From: DATJBC01 sp035515515
Lineage (GTDB): Bacteria > Actinomycetota > Acidimicrobiia > Acidimicrobiales > UBA8190
DNA length: 29,506 nucleotides
Assembly (NCBI GenBank): GCA_035515515.1
Contig: DATJBC010000198.1
Span: 1 to 29,506 of the forward strand
Reading direction: 5' to 3'
Shown here: piece after piece, positions 21,755 to 29,448 of the stretch
Position numbering within the stretch: the first letter of the stretch is position 1
Layout of the letters: each line of letters begins with the position of its first letter
Translations under genes and position numbers: made by a program
Notes under the pieces: generated by a model
What the model was told of the DNA's origin: nothing
Databases searched by the model: none
Seen by the model: the letters and a program-made list of their open reading frames with translations, nothing else

Positions 21755-23035
21755 ATGCACCGGGGCACGTGGTCCAACGGTGTCCGGCGCGCCAGCGTGG
21801 TGCTGGCGGCGACCGCGGTGCTGGCGGCGACCGCGGTGCTGGGCGTCGTGAGCGGCCCCGCCCAGGCCGCCAACGGGTATCTGGGCAGGCCGCCGGTGTC
21901 CAACCACGGTGGCCCGGTGCTCGGGACGGGGACCACGCCGGGTTCGGTGACCGTGACGCCCATCTACTGGGACCCGGCCGGGTCCCTGGCGTCGACCTAC
22001 AAGGGCGTCATCGACCAGTTCCTCACCGACGTGGCGGCCGACGACGGCACGGACGACAACGTGTACTCCGACGAGCTGCAGTACGGGATCCACTACGACG
22101 TGCACGCCGGCACGCCCCTGACCGACTCCGACGCGTTCCCCTCGAGCGGTTGCACACCCGACACGGGGAGCATCTACGCCGACACCTCGGGCTATTCGGC
22201 GTGTCTCACCGACGCCCAGGTCCAGTCGGAGCTCTCGGCGGTGCTCTCCGCCAACAGCCTCCCGAGTGACCTGGCCGACCTCTACGTGCTGTTCCTTCCC
22301 AAGGGCGTGGAGGCGTGCAAGACGGCCTCCAACGGCGCCCACAACGGGCTGTGCTCGATCAATCCCAGCAGCACGACCGTGTTGTGCGGCTACCACAGCA
22401 GCGTGTCGGGCAGCCCCCCGATCTACGCCGCCCTGCCCTTCCCGATCTACGACTCGGCCACGCACCGCACGTGCGGGACGTCCCGGACGCCGGGGTACGA
22501 GGCGCCCAACGGCCAGCCGGACGCGGACGTGGAGGTGTCGTGGGTGAGCGCCGAGACGATCGGGGCCACCACCGACCCCGAGGGAACTGCCTGGTACGAC
22601 CGGGCCGGACGCGAGGTGAACGACGACTGCCGCTTCATGTACGGGTCGGTGCTGGGGGGGACGACGCCGGGCGGCCTCTACAACCAGGTCGTCGACGGGC
22701 ACCACTACTTCCTGCAGGAGGAGTTGAGCAACGAGGACTATCGGTTCAAACGCGGCCACTCCTGCATCCAGCGCATCGACCTGCCCGTCCTGTCATTCCG
22801 GGTGAATCCCCCCTCCCCCACCCACGGCCACGCGGTCAGGCTCAACGCCAAGCGCACGCGCGGGACGATCACGAACTACGCCTGGAACTTCGGGGACTCC
22901 TCGACCGGCTCGGGCAAGATCGTGACGCACACGTATCACAGCACCGGCACCTACACGGTCACGCTCACGGTGACCGACACCGACGGCCTGGAGAGCTTCA
23001 TGCGGTCGTTCTCCAAGACCGTAACCGTCCGCTGA
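21755..23035 (+). CDS. Secreted protein with C-terminal PKD domain
   Basis: A 426-residue exported protein. It has a Sec signal peptide (basic start, hydrophobic core about 14-33, cleavage likely after AQA near residue 38) and a large N-terminal domain that begins VSNHGGPVLGTG and VTPIYWDP. The C-terminal PKD domain (about 345-426) has the signature YAWNFGDSS...HTYHSTGTYTVTLTVTD. PKD domains mediate extracellular protein-protein or polysaccharide contacts. From memory, the N-terminal domain resembles secreted proteins with a zinc-peptidase-like motif HExxE before a TDPxGxxWYD block. Here the block TDPEGTAWYD is present, but the preceding residues read AETIG, so the zinc ligands seem lost. ATG 21755 has GGAGG nine bases upstream. 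Many Cys suggest disulphides. Function unknown. Confidence 0.75.
   Translation: MHRGTWSNGVRRASVVLAATAVLAATAVLGVVSGPAQAANGYLGRPPVSNHGGPVLGTGTTPGSVTVTPIYWDPAGSLASTYKGVIDQFLTDVAADDGTDDNVYSDELQYGIHYDVHAGTPLTDSDAFPSSGCTPDTGSIYADTSGYSACLTDAQVQSELSAVLSANSLPSDLADLYVLFLPKGVEACKTASNGAHNGLCSINPSSTTVLCGYHSSVSGSPPIYAALPFPIYDSATHRTCGTSRTPGYEAPNGQPDADVEVSWVSAETIGATTDPEGTAWYDRAGREVNDDCRFMYGSVLGGTTPGGLYNQVVDGHHYFLQEELSNEDYRFKRGHSCIQRIDLPVLSFRVNPPSPTHGHAVRLNAKRTRGTITNYAWNFGDSSTGSGKIVTHTYHSTGTYTVTLTVTDTDGLESFMRSFSKTVTVR
21800..21835 (+). repeat. Perfect 18-bp tandem duplication in the signal-peptide coding region
   Basis: Two identical adjacent 18-base units (21800-21817 and 21818-21835) encode VLAATA twice within the hydrophobic core, lengthening the signal peptide by six residues in frame. 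Confidence 0.9.
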
Positions 23036-23084
23036 CCGGCGCGCCGAGCCCGCCATCCGTCAGGTACCCGGCGACACGGCGCGG

Positions 23085-23510
23085 GTGTGCGTCACCACCG
23101 AGATCGCCGCGCCCCTGGCGCGTGTGTGGCGGGCGCTCACCGTGCCCCACGAGGTGTCGGCCTGGGACGGCGTGGCGCCCCTCGACGTCCCCGTCGGGTA
23201 CCCGCAGGTCGGGCAGCACGCCCGCTGGCGCAGCCGCTTCGGCCCTCTGCGCCTGACCCTGCACGACCGGATCGAGGCGGTGGAGGAGGGCCGGCGCCTG
23301 GCGGCGTCCATCGACGTCGGCTTCGTCCACGTGGCCGAGGAGTACCGGCTGTCGCCGGGCCCGGGCGGGGGGACGACCCTCGTCACCGACGACGACGCCC
23401 GCTCGAGGGTGCCCGGCCTCACCTGGCTGGCCCTGCGCCTGACGCAGGCCAACGTGGCGGCCTCCATGGCCCGGCTGCGGTCCTTCTGCGAGGGCGCGCC
23501 GCCGGGCTAG
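23085..23510 (+). CDS. SRPBCC (START/polyketide-cyclase-like) family protein
   Basis: A 141-residue single-domain protein. It starts VTTEIAAPLARVWRALTVPHEVSAWDG, the usual first strand and helix of an SRPBCC fold. It continues with alternating strands (LRLTLHDRIEAVEEGRRLAASI, FVHVAEEYRLSP) and ends with the long C-terminal helix ANVAASMARLRSFCE. The fold provides a hydrophobic ligand cavity and is used by lipid-binding proteins, cyclases and stress proteins; the ligand is unknown. GTG 23085 is the first usable start in frame, and there is no clear ribosome site. It follows the PKD protein by 49 bases on the same strand and could be read through from it. Confidence 0.75.
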   Translation: MCVTTEIAAPLARVWRALTVPHEVSAWDGVAPLDVPVGYPQVGQHARWRSRFGPLRLTLHDRIEAVEEGRRLAASIDVGFVHVAEEYRLSPGPGGGTTLVTDDDARSRVPGLTWLALRLTQANVAASMARLRSFCEGAPPG

Positions 23511-23585
23511 CGTCCGCCCTGGCCACCGGTCCCACACCGACGCTCATGGCGATGGAGCTCCCCGGTGCGCGGCCCTCCCAGGGCC

Positions 23586-23700
23586 TCACGCGGCCTTCCC
23601 GGTGAAACCGTCGGGATCGACGAAGGGCCCGCCTGCGGCGCCGATGACGATCCGGTGCGATCCGCCGCCGTCGGGGGGGGACTCCGGCGTCCCCGGCCAG
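23586..23700 (-). other. Possible minus-strand C-terminal coding remnant, unrecognised
   Basis: Read on the minus strand up to a stop at 23586, this stretch encodes a protein-like ending with IVIGAAGGPFVDPDGF, but no start or upstream domain is visible. I do not recognise the family; chance coding cannot be ruled out. Confidence 0.25.
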
Positions 23701-23740
23701 GGCCCGGCGCCCGCTGGTGCGCCGGGGTGACGTGGCCCGG

Positions 23741-23861
23741 CGCCCTCTCGAACCGGACAGTCTTCGGCTTCACCGTGCGCGCCGGGCGGGTGACGGGGAT
23801 CGAGCTGCTCGCCGACCCCGAGACGCTCGCCGTCCTCGACCTGACGCCGGTGCCGAGGTGA
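23741..23861 (+). pseudogene. C-terminal remnant of a SigJ/ECF41-type sigma factor
   Basis: The last 40 or so residues before the stop at 23861 read NRTVFGFTVRAGRVTGIELLADPETLAVLDL in two blocks. This matches the ending of the SnoaL-like C-terminal domain of SigJ/ECF41 sigma factors (pattern FTVRxGRIxxIDxLADPERLxxLDL). The sigma-2 and sigma-4 DNA-binding regions are missing: the sequence upstream (23511-23740) has no recognisable continuation in any frame. It is therefore a decayed gene end rather than a working regulator. The frame can be extended back to 23565, but that part is low-complexity. Confidence 0.5.
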
Positions 23862-23906
23862 GGCTTCCGTTCGGACGCCAGGCCGCAGCTACGCGAGGAT
23901 CATCGG

Positions 23907-24476
23907 GTGAACCGTGCGCTCCCGCCATTGGTTGTGACCGCGCAGGCCAACGCCGATGCTGCGGGCTTCGGCCTCTCGTGCGAGCCAGAGGTGGGGTGGC
24001 TCCTCGCGGCACTCGCCGCGTCCGTGCCCCCCGGCGGGCGCATCTTGGACCTCGGGACGGGAGTCGGCGTGGGGCTCGCCTGGATGGACTACGGGCTGGC
24101 GGTGCGCCGTGACGTGGCAATCGTCTCGGTCGACATCGACGAGCAGATCCAGGCATCTGCGAGGGCTCTGGAATGGCACGTGCCCGTCCAGTTCGAGACG
24201 GGCGACGCCGCCGAGCTCGCCGGGGCGCTCGGGCAGTTCGACATGATCTTCGCGGACGCTCCCGGCGGAAAGATCTTCAAGCTTGGGCGGACGATCGGAG
24301 CCATGGCGCGTGGTGGGATCCTCGTCGTCGACGACATGGACCTGACCCGGCATGAAGACGCCGACCTTCGCCAAGCCCTGACCCTCGTCCGTGAGCGCCT
24401 GCTGTCGAACAACGAGCTCGCCTGTTCGGAGCTGACCTTCTCGAGCGGAGTGATCCTTGCAGTCAAGAGGCGTTGA
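23907..24476 (+). CDS. SAM-dependent methyltransferase (O-methyltransferase-like)
   Basis: A 189-residue class I methyltransferase. Motif I is ILDLGTGVGVG (about 46-56), motif II has SVDIDEQ with the acidic residue for the SAM ribose, and FDMIFADAPGGKIF followed by GGILVVDDMD forms the post-I and motif IV/V strands, as in small catechol-O-methyltransferase-like enzymes. It would transfer a methyl group from SAM to a small molecule; the substrate is not predictable. GTG 23907 has AGGA seven bases upstream. Codon use is less GC-rich than in the neighbours, matching the DUF1801 gene and the integrase stub to the right, so it may be part of an acquired segment. Confidence 0.82.
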   Translation: MNRALPPLVVTAQANADAAGFGLSCEPEVGWLLAALAASVPPGGRILDLGTGVGVGLAWMDYGLAVRRDVAIVSVDIDEQIQASARALEWHVPVQFETGDAAELAGALGQFDMIFADAPGGKIFKLGRTIGAMARGGILVVDDMDLTRHEDADLRQALTLVRERLLSNNELACSELTFSSGVILAVKRR

Positions 24477-24645
24477 ACAGGCCGCTCTGTGCCCGCCCGA
24501 TCTGACGGTCGGGTGGCTCGGAACCAGGCGGCGGGCCTCGAACCGTCCCACCGCAGAGGACTCGGCCACGAGGGCGCCATCCCGCATCCCGTGGCTGCGA
24601 TCCGCGTGTCATGCGCGCTTCGAGGCATCGAGTCGACGACACAGG

Positions 24646-25047
24646 TCACCTCCAACCCGGCGTGCGGCTCGCCTCCTCGATCCACGTGCGCAGCTCCGGT
24701 CCCCGTACCTCCTCCAGGGTGGTCACCTTGACGTAGCGGGTCCGATCGGTGGTTCCGAGTGGCGGCGGGTAGTCGAAGTCCGCACCGCCGAGGAAGACGA
24801 CGTTTACGGAGACGTCGTAAGCAGCCATCTCGATGATCCACCCGAGTCCTGGTAGCCCGTAATACGGCCTCTTCCACTTGACGGCGTACTGAAGGCCCGG
24901 GATCGTCGCTCGAATCGACTCGTCCAAGAGCTTGACGATGGGCTGGAGATGCGGCATCTGGCGCTGCGTCCAGTCCTCGATGTCGGAATGGCTCGCCGAT
25001 GGCTCTGGCGGCTTTCGCCCTGCGTTTCCCTTGATTGCTTTCGGCAT
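24646..25047 (-). CDS. DUF1801 (YdhG-like) domain protein
   Basis: A 133-residue protein of the DUF1801/YdhG-like family. The core runs from LDESIRATIPGLQYAVKWKRPYYGLPG through IIEMAAYDVSVNVVFLGGADFDYPPPLG to RYVKVTTLEEV, the usual helix-then-beta order. Family members are small, cytoplasmic and of unknown biochemical role, with an iron-chaperone-like (frataxin-like) fold proposed. A basic N-terminal tail (MPKAIKGNAGRKPPEP) precedes the domain. ATG 25047 is supported by AGGAGG seven bases upstream. It is convergent with the methyltransferase across 169 bases in which I see nothing else. GC content is locally reduced. Confidence 0.82.
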   Translation of the reverse strand: MPKAIKGNAGRKPPEPSASHSDIEDWTQRQMPHLQPIVKLLDESIRATIPGLQYAVKWKRPYYGLPGLGWIIEMAAYDVSVNVVFLGGADFDYPPPLGTTDRTRYVKVTTLEEVRGPELRTWIEEASRTPGWR

Positions 25048-25429
25048 CGCGTGTCCTCCTCTGACGGGTGGCTGCACCCGATGACCAAGGTGTGAAGACC
25101 AAGATGACTAACTCGGACCGACCGTCAGGGGTCGTTGTCGCACCTCCCAGATTGACAGAATCGTCGGGATGCGCGGGTGACCCCCGCCGTCGGCGTACGG
25201 GCCCCCTTGACGAGGTCAATCGCCGCGCCGGCCATTCGTCCCCGAAGGCCGCGCTCAGATACCAACACGCCACCCAGCGACGCGACAGCGTCCTCGCCGA
25301 GGCGCTCGCCTGACTACGTCGCGCCCGCCGCCGTGGTGCCGCTCAGGGAAGGTGCCGCCGAACGATCACGCCGAGGTCGCGCCATCCGGAGGCGAGCCGT
25401 GCGGGCACAGGCCCTCACCTGGGCCAACG
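25048..25429. other. Stretch without an intact gene
   Basis: Apart from the integrase stub this interval contains no supportable reading frame. It is the left flank of the tRNA cluster. Confidence 0.6.
25210..25313 (+). pseudogene. C-terminal stub of a tyrosine recombinase/phage integrase
   Basis: The frame ending at 25313 reads NRRAGHSSPKAALRYQHATQRRDSVL, the classic end of a tyrosine recombinase. It includes the conserved His in GHSS and the nucleophilic Tyr in RYQHA. Everything upstream, including the first catalytic Arg region and the DNA-binding domain, is missing, so it is inactive. It points towards the tRNA-Arg gene, whose 3' end lies 117 bases away. That is the normal geometry for an element integrated at a tRNA. 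Confidence 0.72.
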
Positions 25430-25503
25430 TGCCCCCGGCAGGACTCGAACCCGCAACCTGGTGGGTAGAAGCCACCCGCTCTGTCCAGTTGAGCTACAGG
25501 GGC
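25430..25503 (-). tRNA. tRNA-Arg (anticodon TCT)
   Basis: On the minus strand the cloverleaf folds with acceptor GCCCCTG/CGGGGGC and D stem GCTC/GAGC. The anticodon stem GGTGG/CCACC has loop CTTCTAC, and the T arm is GCGGG-TTCGAGT-CCTGC. The anticodon TCT reads AGA codons, which are rare in such a GC-rich genome. The discriminator is A, and CCA is not encoded. Confidence 0.95.
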
Positions 25504-25598
25504 GCGTGCGCATGTGAGCCTGGCGTGCGCAGGACAAGGGTAGCCCGTGGTCCTTCTCAAGCCGGCTTGCGCCATATGTCATGCTGGCCCCGTACACG

Positions 25599-25672
25599 GT
25601 GGCCGTAGCTCAGTTGGTTAGAGCGCCAGGTTGTGGCCCTGGAGGTCGGGGGTTCAAGTCCCCTCGGTCACC
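25599..25672 (+). tRNA. tRNA-His (anticodon GTG)
   Basis: The acceptor GTGGCCG pairs with CGGTCAC (one G-T pair), and the anticodon stem CCAGG/CCTGG has loop TTGTGGC. The T arm is GGGGG-TTCAAGT-CCCCT. A G at 25598 opposite C 25672 provides the extra 5' G-1 typical of tRNA-His. CCA is not encoded. Confidence 0.95.
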
Positions 25673-25824
25673 CCGACGCGCGGGCCCGGCGCACCGCCAG
25701 GACGCGGGCGATGGCGCTCCGCTCCGAGGGGGCCCTCTCGGTGCTCGGTGCACGGCCCGGTTCGGCGGCGCGCTCGTGCGCGCACCACCGGGCCTCGCCG
25801 GGCGGAGACCCAGGATCCCTTGTG

Positions 25825-25830
25825 TAGAGT
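25825..25830 (+). promoter_or_regulatory. -10 element of the tRNA-Lys gene
   Basis: TAGAGT lies seven bases before the first base of the mature tRNA, so transcription could start at or near the mature 5' end. No clear -35 is seen. Confidence 0.45.
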
Positions 25831-25837
25831 CCTGGTC

Positions 25838-25909
25838 GCGCCTCTAGCTCAATGGCAGAGCAACGGACTCTTAATCCGCAGGTTGGGGGTTCGAATCCCC
25901 CGGGGCGCA
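25838..25909 (+). tRNA. tRNA-Lys (anticodon CTT)
   Basis: The acceptor GCGCCTC pairs with GGGGCGC, and the D stem is GCTC/GAGC. The anticodon stem ACGGA/TCCGC has loop CTCTTAA, and the T arm is GGGGG-TTCGAAT-CCCCC. The discriminator is A, and CCA is not encoded. Confidence 0.95.
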
Positions 25910-26541
25910 CGCACGTAATGCACGCACGCGACGCGAGTGTGTGACCTCGGCCGGCGTGGGACACATCTCGTTCGCCTTGCGCCGATGCCGACCTGGGCGC
26001 TCGGTGGACCCCGTCGCGCCGGTCCGTGCCGACTGGCGCGCTCGCCGTCGACTCGATGAGCGGCATCATGCTCAACGCCCGGTGGTGGGCGGCGCCACCG
26101 ATCCGGTGACCGGTGGCGACTGGGGGGCGAGGGCCGCCGGCGGCGTCTTCAGCTTCGTCTCGCGCTTGGTGGGGCTCCACGGGCCGGCAACAGTTGGCCC
26201 AGCCGATCGTCGCCATGGGCGCGCAGCTCTCGCGAAGGTCGTCTTCCGGGGCCACCTGTGCACGCTGGCGCTCGTGCGGGCGACGTGACGGGGAACCAAG
26301 TCACCAGGCGATTCACGCCGAACGCAATACGTTGTCACAACGACCTCACAAATCACGTCTTAGTGCTGCCCCCTTCCGTAGGATTTTTCACGCAGTGGGG
26401 GCACTTGGCCGCGTCCTACGGCCGTCAGCGGTGACCGAGGCACATCCCTTCCGTGCGCACCGATCTGACGGACCGCGCGACAGCTGTGGCATCGTCGCGT
26501 CCGGGGTGGAGCTGGCCCGCGCCGGCCCGCGGGCGACCCCG
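25910..26541. other. Stretch of about 630 bases without a confident gene
   Basis: Open frames exist on both strands, but none has a recognisable domain or a ribosome site. The right half becomes AT-richer around 26280-26390 and holds a palindrome (26330-26342), probably the control region of the large GGDEF-EAL gene. The left half looks like decayed or non-coding sequence. Confidence 0.5.
26330..26342. promoter_or_regulatory. Perfect inverted repeat upstream of the membrane GGDEF-EAL gene
   Basis: CGTTGT and ACAACG flank a single C in a locally AT-rich stretch. It is a plausible regulator binding site about 200 bases before the chosen start; the regulator is unknown. Confidence 0.45.
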
Positions 26542-29403
26542 ATGGCGACCGACGTCCTGGTCGGCGCGGACATCGACGGACCCCCGCGGACGGTGCCACG
26601 GCACGAGCCCCGGCCGTCGGATCCGGGGGCGGCCGGTCGCGTACCGGGCCCCGCGCCGCATGACACCGGAGCGCCGGCCGACGGCAGGGCCCTGGGGGCC
26701 ATCGACGAGGTACGCCTGCAGTCGGTCCGCATCGGCATGGCATCCACCGGTGCCGTGCTCCTCGTCGTCCTGCTCTATGCCCTGCTGCCGGGACACGGAC
26801 CCATCTCGCGGGTGCCGTTCTTCGCCGTCATCGCCGTCGCGGGCGCAGGCACGGTGCCCCTGGCCCTCATGCCCTGGGAGCGCCTCGTGCGGCGGGGACT
26901 GGCCTTGCCCATCCTCTACGTGTGGTCGGTGCTCGACGTCATGCTGGTGTCGATCGGCATCGACGTCACGGGGGGAAGCCGGTCGGACCTCTATCTCGTC
27001 TATCTCCTGCAATGCATGTTCATGGCCAACGTCTCGTACCCGCGTGCCGGGCGGCTGGCCCTGACGAGCATCACGGTCACGGCCTATGTCGCCACGCTGG
27101 CCATCTCGGGCTGGACCATCGGCACGGCCACCTTCGTCTTGCGGCTGGGCATGATCCTGGCCACGGCGGGCGCCGCCGACCTCATCGCCGTCCAGCTCAC
27201 GAGCGAGCTCCTCTTCCGGGAGCGGGCCACGACGGAGCACGAGGCGCGCGCCCGGCTGTGGAGCCGGGTGGCGAACATGGGCCGCCAGCTCGACACCCTC
27301 GGTGAGGCCACCATCATGGCGGGGGCCGTCGACGCCGTGGCCGAGCTGGGCTTCGAGGCCGCCGGCGTGTGCCAGTTCTTCGACGACGGGGAGCGCTACC
27401 GGGTCGTGCACGGCCGCGGCCTGCCGGCCGCCTTCGTCGAGGCCGTCCACCGCTCGGACCGGGGGATGCCCGCCCTGGTGCGCGAGCGCCGCCGCACCGT
27501 CGTCGTCGACAACTACGACGTCCGCCCCGACGTGCACCGCAGGCTGCAGGCCGACGGATTCCGCACCGTGGTGGCCACACCCCTGTGGGCCGAGGGGCAG
27601 CTGGCCGCGGTGCTCGTGGGGGGCACCCGCGACCGCCGGGCGGTCGAGGACCACGAGATCGCCGCCTTCGAGCTCCTGGCCGCCCACGCCGGGCACGGCC
27701 TCGAGAGCGCCCGCACCCTGGAGCACCAGCGCCGTGACGCCGCCCATTTCCGGTCGCTCATCCAGTCCGCTCCCGACGCCATGATCGTCATGACGGGCGA
27801 GGGCACCATTCTGGAGGCCAACCAGCAGGTGGGCCGCCTCTTCGGCTACGAGCCCCGCCAGCTCGAGGGCTTGACGATCGAGACCCTCGCCGCGCTGGCG
27901 TCGCGCCATGCGCTGCGCGGCCACCGGGAGGACTTCCTGCGCAACCCCCGGACCCTGTCGCTGGGCGACGTCGAGGAGCTGTCCGGGCTGCACCGCGACG
28001 GCAACGAGTTCCCCATGGAGCTCGTGCTGGGGCCGATCCAGACCCCGGAGGGCCTCGTCATCACGGCCACCGTCCGCAACATCACGGAACGGCGGGAGTT
28101 CGAGCGCCGCCTCGCCCACCAGGCCACCCACGACCACCTCACCGGTCTCCCCAACCGCGCGCTGTTCGTCGAGCGCCTCGCAGACCGCATGCGTCACGCC
28201 ACGATGACGGGCCCTGCGCTGGCGGTGTGCTTCCTCGACGTCGACCACTTCAAGTACGTCAACGACAGCCGGGGCCACACCATCGGCGACGAGCTCGTCG
28301 TCGAGGTGGCGGCCCGCATCGCGTCCTGCGCCCGGGGCGCCGACCTCGTGGCCCGCTTCGGCGGCGACGAATTCGCCGTGCTGGTCGAAGGGCTCACGGA
28401 CAGGACGGGCGCCGTCGCCTACGCCTGGCGCCTGCTGTCGGCGTTCGACCGCCCCTTCGTGCTGGACGGGGTGGAGTGCTTCGTCACCGCCAGCGTGGGC
28501 ATCGCCTTCGGCGTGAGCGGGGACGACCCCGACGACGTGCTGCGCCAGGCCGACGCCGCCATGTACCACGCCAAGCAGAGCGGGCGCGCCCGCGTGGAGG
28601 TGTTCGACGAGACCCTCACGGCCCGGGCGGCCGAGCGCCTCGAGATGGAGTCGTCGTTGCACCAGGCGCTGCTCGGTGACCAGCTCGCCGTCTACTACCA
28701 GCCGGTGGTGACCATCGACACGGGGAGCGTCGTGGGGGTGGAAGCCCTCGTGCGGTGGCAGCACCCCGAGCGCGGTGCCGTGCCACCACTGGCCTTCATC
28801 CCCGTCGCCGAGGAGTCGGGCCTGATCCTGCAGATCGGCCGGTGGGTGCTCGCCCGGGCGTGCGCGCAGGCGGCGCGGTGGATCACCGAGGGGGGTGACG
28901 CGTCGGAGTTCACCGTCAGCGTCAACGTGTCGAACCGCCAGCTCGAGCACGATCGCATGATCTCGGAGGTGGCGGCCGCGCTGGAGGACAGCGGCCTCCC
29001 CCCGCACTGCCTCGTGCTGGAGATCACGGAGAGCTTCTTCATCCGCGACCTGCCCGCCGCGGTGCGGCGGCTGCAGGCCCTGCGACGGCTCGGCGTGCGC
29101 ATCGCCATCGACGACTTCGGCACGGGGTTCTCGTCGCTCAACTCGCTGTCGCGCCTGCCCATCGACGTGGTCAAGATCGACAAGTCGTTCATCGACGAGT
29201 TGGGGACCCGCTACGACGCCGTCATCGGCGCCGTCGTCGAGGTCGCCGGGGCCTTCGACCTCAAGGTGGTGGCCGAGGGCATCGAGCGCGAGGAGCAGCG
29301 GGCCCGCCTCGAGGAGCTCGGGTGCCCCTTCGCACAGGGCTACCTCTTCGGGCGGCCGGGGCCCCCGGACCAGGTGGGCCCCTTGATCCTCGGGGCGCGC
29401 TGA
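26542..29403 (+). CDS. Membrane-bound GAF-PAS-GGDEF-EAL cyclic-di-GMP protein
   Basis: About 953 residues from ATG 26542. After a disordered Pro-rich leader (1-58) come about six TM helices (62-222) and a short coiled linker. A GAF-like sensor follows (about 250-390), then PAS (about 400-515), GGDEF (about 525-690) and EAL (about 700-950). The cyclase signature GGDEF (607-611) is intact, and the inhibitory site RGAD (598-601) is present. The EAL domain keeps VEALVRW (733-739), SVNVSNRQ, LEITES, DDFGTG (857-862) and KIDKSF, so both activities are possible. It likely reads a membrane or cytoplasmic cue. The frame is open back to 26113, but that part is not protein-like. GTG 26430 is an alternative start; no start has a strong ribosome site. 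Confidence 0.88.
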   Translation: MATDVLVGADIDGPPRTVPRHEPRPSDPGAAGRVPGPAPHDTGAPADGRALGAIDEVRLQSVRIGMASTGAVLLVVLLYALLPGHGPISRVPFFAVIAVAGAGTVPLALMPWERLVRRGLALPILYVWSVLDVMLVSIGIDVTGGSRSDLYLVYLLQCMFMANVSYPRAGRLALTSITVTAYVATLAISGWTIGTATFVLRLGMILATAGAADLIAVQLTSELLFRERATTEHEARARLWSRVANMGRQLDTLGEATIMAGAVDAVAELGFEAAGVCQFFDDGERYRVVHGRGLPAAFVEAVHRSDRGMPALVRERRRTVVVDNYDVRPDVHRRLQADGFRTVVATPLWAEGQLAAVLVGGTRDRRAVEDHEIAAFELLAAHAGHGLESARTLEHQRRDAAHFRSLIQSAPDAMIVMTGEGTILEANQQVGRLFGYEPRQLEGLTIETLAALASRHALRGHREDFLRNPRTLSLGDVEELSGLHRDGNEFPMELVLGPIQTPEGLVITATVRNITERREFERRLAHQATHDHLTGLPNRALFVERLADRMRHATMTGPALAVCFLDVDHFKYVNDSRGHTIGDELVVEVAARIASCARGADLVARFGGDEFAVLVEGLTDRTGAVAYAWRLLSAFDRPFVLDGVECFVTASVGIAFGVSGDDPDDVLRQADAAMYHAKQSGRARVEVFDETLTARAAERLEMESSLHQALLGDQLAVYYQPVVTIDTGSVVGVEALVRWQHPERGAVPPLAFIPVAEESGLILQIGRWVLARACAQAARWITEGGDASEFTVSVNVSNRQLEHDRMISEVAAALEDSGLPPHCLVLEITESFFIRDLPAAVRRLQALRRLGVRIAIDDFGTGFSSLNSLSRLPIDVVKIDKSFIDELGTRYDAVIGAVVEVAGAFDLKVVAEGIEREEQRARLEELGCPFAQGYLFGRPGPPDQVGPLILGAR

Positions 29404-29415
29404 CCGGAGCGTCCG

Positions 29416-29448
29416 GGCGCGTCGGGCACCGTCACCGCCCGACGCGCC
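29416..29448. terminator. Perfect 12-bp stem terminator between convergent genes
   Basis: GGCGCGTCGGGC (29416-29427) and GCCCGACGCGCC (29437-29448) pair without mismatch around a 9-base loop, directly between the stop of the GGDEF-EAL gene and the stop of the convergent gene. It probably terminates both, though no T-run is present. Confidence 0.7.

Noticed and set aside
20144..22759. Open frame of about 870 codons on the minus strand
   Set aside because: It is antisense to the MFS transporter and the PKD protein, with no recognisable domain.
25366..25608. Open frames giving peptides such as PPAGLEPATWWVEATRS around 25430-25503
   Set aside because: They are translations of the tRNA-Arg gene and its complement, a well-known false-protein source.
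25668..26255. Minus-strand frame containing PGGFEPPTCGLRVRCSAIE
   Set aside because: This is the antisense translation of the tRNA-Lys gene; the rest has no protein-like features.
25941..26288. Possible small gene of 115 codons after tRNA-Lys
   Set aside because: No ribosome site, domain or convincing composition; overlapping frames on both strands look equally random.
26395..26430. A c-di-GMP riboswitch ahead of the membrane GGDEF-EAL gene
   Set aside because: TCACGCAG and CGGCC pieces are suggestive, but the conserved GEMM core and paired elements could not be laid out.
26113..26541. N-terminal extension of the membrane GGDEF-EAL protein to 26113
   Set aside because: The added residues are Arg/Ser-rich and cover the AT-rich palindromic region that looks regulatory.
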